Source: Peptococcaceae bacterium
GTDB lineage: Bacteria; Bacillota; Desulfotomaculia; Desulfotomaculales; Desulfocucumaceae
DNA length: 19,518 bases
Direction: 5' to 3'
Assembly: GCA_013336365.1 (NCBI GenBank)
Contig: JAAXTT010000016.1
Span: 1 to 19,518 of the forward strand
The notes under the pieces were generated by a model. That model was not told where the DNA came from. It made no database searches and was given only the letters and a program-made list of their open reading frames with translations. Both the position numbers and the translations under genes were made by a program. Positions 6,326-12,478 of the stretch are shown in pieces; position 1 is the first letter of the stretch, and each line of letters starts with the position of its first letter.

Positions 6326-8335
6326 ATGCGTAATAAAATTTACCGTATTTTACTCACTGCCGTGCTTACTGTTTTTTGCTTCCCCATTTTTGGGACTCAA
6401 ATTCCCGCAGGTGCCGCTACCTTTAATGACACGGTTAAGCACTGGTCCGGTCCGGTGGTGGAAAAGACCTACGCCCTTGAGCTAATGAAGGGCTATCCCG
6501 GCAACCTTTTCAAACCGGAGGCGCCAATGAGCCGGCTGGAAGCGATTGCTATCATTATAAGAGCAATGGGACTGGAGAGTCGGGCTAATACAATAGACTG
6601 GAAAAATAGTGGGATAAAACTGCCCAGTGGAATGTTCTGGGGACAGGGGCATTTAGTGGTAGCCGCCCAGCAAGGGCTAATCCACAAGGATTACGTACAA
6701 CAGCTTCTTTTCTCTGAGCCTATAACCAGAGCTGAGGTTTCAACCTTGGTTTCTCTGGCCCTAAAGGACAAGCTAAAAGTTGTCGGTGACCCACAAAAGC
6801 TTACCTTTACTGATAGCGCCCAAATAAGCCCGGATTACAAGCAATTTGTTGCAAACGTAACTCAAAATGGAATAATGCAGGGAATAACTGCCACTGAGTT
6901 TGGACCTAACGATAAAATGAAGCGGGGCCAAATGGCTGCCCTGATGTTTAAAACTGCCCAGGATAATTGGTTCACCTTTAGAAATGCCAACATCATCACC
7001 GGTACCATAAGCTCTATTGATTCAACAACGGGCCTGGTGACTATAACAAAGGCTGATGGCACTCAGGTTTTCCGTCCTACCAGCTCTCAAACAGCATATT
7101 TTCTTGATTCGGAGAGCGGCTCTCTGGCTGACTTTAGTATAGGAGACCCGGTTCTGGCTGTAACCAGTGACAGCGGTTACATCAACTATCTGGAAAATAC
7201 TTCCGGATCAACAACTGAAACTCCAACTGCAACTGAAGAAATAATAACCGGCAAAATTATTGAACAGGGAACCAATGATGGCCAGACTTTAAAAATTCAG
7301 GACAGTGCCTATCAGACCCATCAATACCCTTTGGCAACTGCTGTGGTTATAACCTCCAGTACCGGAAACAAAGATCTTTCACTTTTGACAAACAACCAGT
7401 ATGTCACCTTGAAAATTGTCAATGATGAAATCCAGAGAATTGAATTACTGGATTCTCAGACCTGGGAAGGAACTGTCTCCAACGTATTTTCCAATCAGTT
7501 TGTTATCAGAACCTCCTCCGGGAGCAGCCAAATATTTATCGCCAATGAAAGCAAGCTGAAAATTCTCAGCGGCACCAGCAAGCTGTCCTTCAGCAGTCTT
7601 AAAACCGGAGATATTGTCAAGGTGACCTCGGTTTCCGGAGAGGCTAGAGAAGTAATAGCCCAAAGCGTTGACAATGAAGCTGAAGTACGGACAATTGACA
7701 GCTTTTACTTTATGATAACTCTTCGCTTTGCAGATGGCACCAGAAAGGAATTTGAGGTAGAAACCAATGCCTCAATAACAAAGGATGATGATAGAATCAG
7801 ACTTGCCGAGCTGGAGACTGATGATGAAATTATCTTCCAGCTTGACAGTAACGGAAAAATAAGTGACATAATTGTAGATGAGGAAAGAAGCGGCGACATT
7901 TCCGGAGTAGTTACCGACTTGACCCTTGGCAGCACAAACAGAATCTATATTGACTCTGAACGTTATATTTTGGATGAGGATGTTGAGGTAACCCTTGACG
8001 GAGATGAAATCGATCTTGAGGATATTATGATCGGTGCTGAGGTGGATCTTGAATTGAACTCCAGAGATGATGTTATCGGCATCGATGTTTTCAATGACAC
8101 CGATATAACTGTCGAAGGCATCCTGGTTGATGTGAACACTGCCCGTGAACGGATTACAATTGAGCAGTCAAATGACCAGGAATTCACTATAAATGTGGAT
8201 GAGGACTGCACCTTCCGAGATTCAACCTCTTCAGGTGCGGATGTTTCCGAGCTTGGGGATCTGGAGGAGGACTGGGAGATAAGAATAACTCTGGAAGATG
8301 GGGTAGCCCAAACAATCAGGGTGCTGGACAAATAA
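6326..8335 (+). CDS. S-layer homology (SLH) surface protein with six C-terminal beta-rich repeats
   Basis: This 669-residue exported protein is probably anchored to the cell wall through its SLH domains. A signal peptide (about residues 1-31, AGAA near the cut) is followed by three SLH domains: about 32-80 (FNDTVKHW ... YPGNLFKPEAPMSRLEA), a diverged second at about 95-145 (EPITRAEVSTLV), and 155-215 (FTDSAQISPDYKQFV ... FGPNDKMKRGQMAAL). Residues 224-669 hold six degenerate repeats of about 70 residues. Each has a G-x-I/V opening, an I-T-I strand, an acidic middle and a closing I-x-V strand, somewhat like DUF5666-type beta modules. The last three are rich in Asp and Glu. The gene stands alone on the plus strand between two minus-strand operons and ends in a strong terminator. 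The role of the repeat region is unknown; calcium binding or a structural surface role is possible but unproven. Confidence 0.88.
   Translation: MRNKIYRILLTAVLTVFCFPIFGTQIPAGAATFNDTVKHWSGPVVEKTYALELMKGYPGNLFKPEAPMSRLEAIAIIIRAMGLESRANTIDWKNSGIKLPSGMFWGQGHLVVAAQQGLIHKDYVQQLLFSEPITRAEVSTLVSLALKDKLKVVGDPQKLTFTDSAQISPDYKQFVANVTQNGIMQGITATEFGPNDKMKRGQMAALMFKTAQDNWFTFRNANIITGTISSIDSTTGLVTITKADGTQVFRPTSSQTAYFLDSESGSLADFSIGDPVLAVTSDSGYINYLENTSGSTTETPTATEEIITGKIIEQGTNDGQTLKIQDSAYQTHQYPLATAVVITSSTGNKDLSLLTNNQYVTLKIVNDEIQRIELLDSQTWEGTVSNVFSNQFVIRTSSGSSQIFIANESKLKILSGTSKLSFSSLKTGDIVKVTSVSGEAREVIAQSVDNEAEVRTIDSFYFMITLRFADGTRKEFEVETNASITKDDDRIRLAELETDDEIIFQLDSNGKISDIIVDEERSGDISGVVTDLTLGSTNRIYIDSERYILDEDVEVTLDGDEIDLEDIMIGAEVDLELNSRDDVIGIDVFNDTDITVEGILVDVNTARERITIEQSNDQEFTINVDEDCTFRDSTSSGADVSELGDLEEDWEIRITLEDGVAQTIRVLDK
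6995..8332 (+). repeat. Six degenerate ~70-residue protein repeats in the SLH protein
   Basis: By eye the units cover about residues 224-291, 307-376, 377-448, 449-521, 522-592 and 593-669. Shared points are the opening (GTISSID, GKIIEQG, GTVSNVF, VRTIDSF, GVVTDLT, GILVDVN), a central strand such as LVTITKADG or ERITIEQSN, a turn before a LxDLxxGD-like segment (ADFSIGD, SSLKTGD, AELETDD, EDIMIGA, GDLEEDW), and a final strand. DNA-level identity is low, so the duplications are old. Confidence 0.6.
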
Positions 8336-8371
8336 ACAGCTCTATGTGAATTTTAATATAAATTGCTTATG

Positions 8372-8405
8372 CAGAGGTTGGCTTTTAAAGTCAGCCTCTG
8401 TTTTT
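8372..8405 (+). terminator. Rho-independent terminator of the SLH gene
   Basis: An 11-bp stem (8372-8382 with 8390-8400, CAGAGGTTGGC against GTCAGCCTCTG, two G:U pairs) and a 7-nt loop are followed directly by TTTTT. It lies 36 nt after the stop codon. Confidence 0.9.
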
Positions 8406-8420
8406 AATTCGCAGCAGAAT

Positions 8421-8459
8421 CTCGAGGCTCAAGATTCGAAATTCGAGAATGCTATTCTT
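8421..8459. repeat. Heptad repeat tract with 11-mer tail, copy A
   Basis: Four adjacent 7-mers of the pattern YTCRARR (CTCGAGG, CTCAAGA, TTCGAAA, TTCGAGA; 8421-8448) are followed by ATGCTATTCTT (8449-8459). A second tract with the same layout and the identical 11-mer lies at 16006-16037. It sits between the SLH terminator and the transketolase terminator. Confidence 0.5.
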
Positions 8460-8489
8460 TGTTAATGACAAGCTTAAAGCCGGTTCAAT

Positions 8490-8529
8490 AAAAAAATGCG
8501 ACAGGAGAGCCTTCCTCTTGTCGCATTTT
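8490..8529 (-). terminator. Terminator of the secA-prfB-yitT-transketolase operon
   Basis: A 15-bp stem (8493-8507 with 8515-8529, one G:U pair) with a 7-nt loop is followed on the minus strand by seven T (8496-8490). It lies about 38 nt after the transketolase C stop. The plus-strand reading ends in TTTT only, so it may also act weakly on the other strand. Confidence 0.9.
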
Positions 8530-8566
8530 AAGGTAGAAGATTAAATTATCCCACTAATAAAAACCA

Positions 8567-9508
8567 CTAGGATTTAAGGCTTATTGCCTCTTTAACCGCA
8601 ATGACAATTGCCTCCGGGGTAAGTCCATACTTAACCAGCAAATCCGCCGGTTTTCCCGACTCTCCAAAAACATCCCTAAGCCCAACCCTTTTTACCGGAA
8701 CCGGACAGCTCTGACCTACGGCCTCGCAAACTGCTCCACCTAGGCCTCCGATAACGCTATGCTCCTCGGCAGTAACCAAGGCCCCGGTTTCTCTGGCCGC
8801 TGAAAGAATAATTTCTTCATCCAAAGGCTTGATGGTATGCATGCTTATAACTCTTGCTTCAATACCTTGACCGGAAAGAATATCTGCCGCCTCTAAGGCC
8901 ATAGAAACCATAATTCCTGCAGCAACGATAGCTGCATCCTTGCCTTCCCTCAAAACAACCCCTTTGCCGGGAGAAAACCTAAAATCCTCTCCATGAACTC
9001 TGGGAACACCCAAGCGCCCCAATCTGATATACACCGGACCATCTATTTCTGCCGCAGCCTTTATGGCCCCGGCAGTTTCAGCTTCATCCGCCGGCACAAA
9101 TACCGTCATATTGGGCAGAACTCTCATTATAGCAATATCCTCAACTGATTGGTGGGAGCCTCCATCCTCTCCTACAGTAATTCCGGCATGGGTGGCGGCA
9201 ATTTTCACATTCAGATTGGTATAGGCAACGGAATTCCTGATTTGCTCAAAGGCACGACCGGTGGCGAAAACAGCAAAGGTGCTGGCAAAAGGTATTTTTC
9301 CGGTAGTCGCCAGGCCTGCAGCAGTGCCGATTAAATTCTGCTCTGCAATACCGATATTTATAAAACGCTCCGGAAAAACCGCGGCAAAATCTGCAGTTTT
9401 TGTTGATTTGGAAAGATCTGCATCCAGCACAACAACTTGGCTGTTGCTTTTGCCAAGCTCCACCAGTGCTTTGCCGTATGCTTCCCGGGTTGCAACCATT
9501 TTACTCAT
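8567..9508 (-). CDS. Transketolase, C-terminal subunit
   Basis: This is the second half of a split transketolase (313 residues), carrying the pyrimidine-binding (Pyr) domain and the C-terminal domain. With the N-terminal subunit it moves two-carbon ketol units between sugar phosphates in the cytoplasm using thiamine diphosphate. The IAEQN segment holds the glutamate (E56) that activates the cofactor. ATHAGITVGEDGGSHQ is the expected substrate/cofactor loop, and the tail (VGLRDVFGESGKPADLLVKYGL) is typical of the split family. The start is ATG at 9508, which overlaps the stop of the N-subunit gene as ATGAGTAA; the frame is open further upstream, but MSKMVATREAYG fits the family. GGGGGGGGTG just upstream is the only ribosome-site-like sequence. 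Last gene of its operon. Confidence 0.93.
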   Translation of the reverse strand: MSKMVATREAYGKALVELGKSNSQVVVLDADLSKSTKTADFAAVFPERFINIGIAEQNLIGTAAGLATTGKIPFASTFAVFATGRAFEQIRNSVAYTNLNVKIAATHAGITVGEDGGSHQSVEDIAIMRVLPNMTVFVPADEAETAGAIKAAAEIDGPVYIRLGRLGVPRVHGEDFRFSPGKGVVLREGKDAAIVAAGIMVSMALEAADILSGQGIEARVISMHTIKPLDEEIILSAARETGALVTAEEHSVIGGLGGAVCEAVGQSCPVPVKRVGLRDVFGESGKPADLLVKYGLTPEAIVIAVKEAISLKS

Positions 9509-10358
9509 AAACAACACCCCCCCCTGCTGAAAAGCAATAAGGTACCAACTGGGCAAGGGCATCCTCTACCTCATCAGGCTTTGGCGCCACACCATGCCAA
9601 CCTACCTTGTTTTCCATAAATGAAACACCTTTTCCTTTAACTGTTTCAGCAATAATCATCTGGGGCTTGCCCTTTATTGCCTTGGCCTTTTCAACCGCTT
9701 CCAAAATTTCCTTGATGCTGTGTCCATCAATAACCTGGACATCCCAGCCAAAGGCGCGCCATTTATCGGCTACCGGCTCGGGAGACATTACCTCTGTTGT
9801 CGGACCATCAATCTGCATGCCATTATGGTCTAAAAAGGCGGTCAGATTGTCAAGCTTGTAATGGGCGGAAGACATAGCCGCCTCCCAAATCTGCCCCTCC
9901 TGAATCTCGCCATCACCAAGGAGGGCATAGACCCGATAATCCAGCTTATCCATTTTTCCCGCCAGGGCCATTCCACTAGCGGCAGAAAGGCCCTGACCCA
10001 GTGAGCCTGTTGACATTTCCACCCCCGGCAGCTTTTTCATATCAGGATGACCTTGAAGTCTACTGCCAAGACTGCGAAGGGTTGCCAGCTCCTCTGCCGG
10101 GAAAAACCCCTTTTGGGCAAGAGCTGCATAGAGTACCGGTGCGGCATGTCCCTTTGATAAAACAAAGCGATCCCGGGCAGGATCCTTTGGATTTTTAGGA
10201 TCTATCCTCATCACCTTGAAATATAGGGCAGCAACAATATCTGCTGCGGAAAGGGAACCCCCCGGATGGCCAGAGCCGCAAGTTCCCAGCATTCTAATAA
10301 TGTCAGTGCGGATTATATAGGCTCTGGAGCTCAGCTCCTGAATTTCCTTGCTATCCAT
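9501..10358 (-). CDS. Transketolase, N-terminal subunit
   Basis: This is the thiamine-diphosphate-binding (PP) half of the split transketolase, 285 residues. Visible motifs are GSGHPGG (residues 28-34, H31 conserved), the glycine-rich GHPDMKKLPGVEMSTGSLGQG stretch, and the cofactor motif GDG (148-150) to N179 that binds the metal and diphosphate. The ATG at 10358 has GGAGGTAG upstream at good spacing. The gene follows the YitT-like gene by 49 nt without a terminator. Its last codons run through a G8 tract (9517-9524) and end in SAGGGVVYE. A one-base change there would join it in frame to the C-subunit gene. Confidence 0.93.
   Translation of the reverse strand: MDSKEIQELSSRAYIIRTDIIRMLGTCGSGHPGGSLSAADIVAALYFKVMRIDPKNPKDPARDRFVLSKGHAAPVLYAALAQKGFFPAEELATLRSLGSRLQGHPDMKKLPGVEMSTGSLGQGLSAASGMALAGKMDKLDYRVYALLGDGEIQEGQIWEAAMSSAHYKLDNLTAFLDHNGMQIDGPTTEVMSPEPVADKWRAFGWDVQVIDGHSIKEILEAVEKAKAIKGKPQMIIAETVKGKGVSFMENKVGWHGVAPKPDEVEDALAQLVPYCFSAGGGVVYE
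9517..9524 (-). repeat. G8 homopolymer at the transketolase N/C junction
   Basis: Eight G on the coding strand sit 15 nt before the first base of the N-subunit stop codon and 8 nt before the C-subunit ATG. The frame of the C-subunit gene is open through the tract, so skipping or losing one G (+1) would fuse the two genes into one protein of about 600 residues. The tract may also serve as ribosome site for the second gene. Confidence 0.6.
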
Positions 10359-10407
10359 TCTACTACCTCCATTTTAATTAGCCGAAAAGCATCCTTTTGA
10401 CGGCATA

Positions 10408-11301
10408 CTATAATGTATTTTTCTTCTTAGACCTTATTCCCGATTCTTGCAGGGAAAGAGGCTTGAAGCCTTCCCCAAAAACCTCATGAACCTTAGTTTG
10501 AATAACAAAGGCATACTTGTCAATATTATGAATCAAATCTTTTAATTTTGTGACCTCCGCCCTGTTTACCACCACCAGCAAAACATCCTTGTCCTCACCG
10601 GAATAGCCACCCTTGCCTCTTAGTATGGTGGTCCCTCTTTCCAGATCATAAAGCAGGGCCTCCGTCATCTCAACAGATTTATTGGAAATTATAAAAAATG
10701 CCTTGGCATAGCTAATTCCTTCCTGAACAAGGTCAATAAGCCAAGCTGAAACAAAAATTGTAATCATTGAATATAAAGCCAGCTCCCAGGATCGGAAAGC
10801 CAGTCCGGTGAGAAGAACGACAGCCCCATCCATTAAAAAAAGAAGCTGTCCTACATTAGCTCCTGTATATGTACGCAAAATAGCGGCAGCCAAATCCGTT
10901 CCGCCGGTGGTACCTCTGCTTTTAAAAACCAGCCCCAAGCCAAGACCCACCAATACTCCCCCATAAAGACAGGAGAGGAGAGGATCTGTAGTAACCACCG
11001 GCAAAAAGGGTACCATCAGGTCAATAAAAAGAGACAATATAAGGGTGCCATACAGAGATCGAAAGCCAAACCTAGCCCCCAAACGATAGATAGCAATCAG
11101 AAACAGGGGTATATTCAAGGCAAGCATAGTCAAGCCTACCGGAACACCCACAATATAATGGAGGACAGTAGAAAGACCACTAAGACCACCTGCAGTGATC
11201 TTGGCCGGAATAAGAAAAAGGTCTAATCCCAAGGCAGTAATAAATGCCCCTGCGGTTATTCCCACAATGTCAATTGCAATTCTCCAGAACCCCTTCATCA
11301 T
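10408..11301 (-). CDS. YitT family membrane protein (DUF2179)
   Basis: This 297-residue protein has five to six predicted membrane helices (about residues 8-185), followed by a soluble C-terminal DUF2179 domain (about 205-290, with FFIISNKS, ERGTTILRGKGGYSGEDKD and VHEVFGEGF). The glycine-rich membrane segments (FLIPAKITAGGLSGLS and SRGTTGGTDLAAAIL) are hallmarks of the YitT family. No established biochemical role is known for this group, although the DUF2179 domain is ACT-like in shape and may bind a ligand. The start ATGATG at 11301 has AGGGTGA upstream. It lies 10 nt after prfB. Confidence 0.9.
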   Translation of the reverse strand: MMKGFWRIAIDIVGITAGAFITALGLDLFLIPAKITAGGLSGLSTVLHYIVGVPVGLTMLALNIPLFLIAIYRLGARFGFRSLYGTLILSLFIDLMVPFLPVVTTDPLLSCLYGGVLVGLGLGLVFKSRGTTGGTDLAAAILRTYTGANVGQLLFLMDGAVVLLTGLAFRSWELALYSMITIFVSAWLIDLVQEGISYAKAFFIISNKSVEMTEALLYDLERGTTILRGKGGYSGEDKDVLLVVVNRAEVTKLKDLIHNIDKYAFVIQTKVHEVFGEGFKPLSLQESGIRSKKKNTL

Positions 11302-11311
11302 TTCACCCTGT

Positions 11312-12419
11312 TTAATTGGATTTTATTGCTTTCTCTTTTAGATAGGCAGAGATAAATGGATCCAGATCTCCATTAATGACTGCATTAACATTTCCCACCT
11401 CCACATTGGTGCGATGGTCCTTCACCATGCTGTAAGGATGGAAAACATAGGAACGAATCTGGCTACCCCAGGCTATTTCCCTTTGCTCACCTCTAAGGCT
11501 GGCCCTTTCAGACTCTTTTTTCTTTATCTCAAGGTCAAGAAGCTTTGCCTTAAGCAGCTTCATGGAGGTATTTTTGTTGGACATTTGAGATCTTTCACTC
11601 TGGCATTGAACCACAATTCCGGTGGGCAAATGGGTTATTCTTACCGCCGAGTCAGTCTTGTTGACATGCTGACCTCCTGCTCCGCCCGCTCTAAAGGTAT
11701 CTATTCGCAAATCCTCGGACCTTATCTCCACCTCCAAATCATCCTGAACCTCAGGTAAAACCTCCACCGAGGCAAAGGAGGTATGTCTGCGGCCCGCAGA
11801 ATCAAAGGGGGAAATTCTAACCAAACGATGAACGCCCCTTTCCGGATAAAGATAGCCGTAAGCATTCAAACCAATAATTTCAATAGTGGCACTTTTTATT
11901 CCGGCCTCATCCCCCGGCAGCAAATCTACAATATTTGTTTTATACTGATGCTCCTCTGCCCAGCGCAGATACATTCTCATCAGCATTTCTGCCCAATCCT
12001 GAGATTCAGTGCCACCTGCACCGGGATGAAGGGAAATAATAGCGTTGCTGCCATCATAAGGTCCGCTTAACAAAACTTCCAGCTCTGTAGAATCAAGAAG
12101 GGTTTTAAGCATTACAATCTGGCTCTCAGCCTCTGATGCCAAATCCCGGTCAGCTTCTTCCTTGCCCAGCTCCCAGGTCATCCTCAGGTCCTCAGCTTTT
12201 GTCTGAAGCGATTTAAAGGCGACAAGCCTTTCCTTTATAGCGGATAGCTCTTGAGTAACCCTTTGGGCATCCTCTTGATTTTCCCAAAAACCCTCAGCCA
12301 TCATTTTTTTTTCAAGGATCTTTATCTGTTCTTCTTTTTGATCAGTGTCAAAGAGAAGCCCTCAGATCTCCAATGCGCTTCTCGATAATTTCCAATTCCT
12401 TTTCCAGTTCAGAATACAT
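11312..12419 (-). CDS. prfB: Peptide chain release factor 2 (programmed +1 frameshift)
   Basis: RF2 ends translation at UGA and UAA. The gene is in two frames: 23 codons from ATG 12419 to CTT (12353-12351), then an in-frame TGA (12350-12348). Reading resumes one base on at GAC (12349-12347) and runs to 11312, giving 368 residues, the normal RF2 length. The anticodon-like SPF tripeptide is at residues 203-205 and the catalytic GGQ at 248-250 (RAGGAGGQHVNKTDSAV). ATG 12419 is preferred over ATG 12425 because AGGGGTGA lies at better spacing. Low RF2 makes ribosomes pause at the TGA and shift, so the cell autoregulates RF2. The gene follows secA by 59 nt and precedes the YitT-like gene by 10 nt. 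Confidence 0.96.
12347..12363 (-). promoter_or_regulatory. RF2 recoding (+1 frameshift) site
   Basis: The minus strand reads GAGGGCTTCTCTTTGAC. CTT-TGA-C is the universal RF2 slip site, where peptidyl-tRNA moves from CUU to UUU when the UGA waits. Upstream AGGG stands where E. coli and Bacillus have AGGGGG; here two of those G are replaced by CT, so the stimulating Shine-Dalgarno pairing is shorter than usual. Confidence 0.93.
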
Positions 12420-12478
12420 TTGCATCACCCCTTGTTTATTGTGCCAGGCATTGCCTTTTTGTTGGCAACCTCGCCTTG

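Noticed and set aside
7963..8331. A Ser-rich 122-codon frame on the minus strand under the SLH gene
   Set aside because: It is the complement of the Asp/Glu-rich C-terminus (GAT/GAG codons read as ATC/CTC and frame-shifted TCx), so it is a composition artefact.
9509..9562. Longer start for the transketolase C subunit at 9562
   Set aside because: The added residues are the out-of-frame reading of the N-subunit gene's end and do not fit the family; ATG 9508 gives MSKMVATREAYG.
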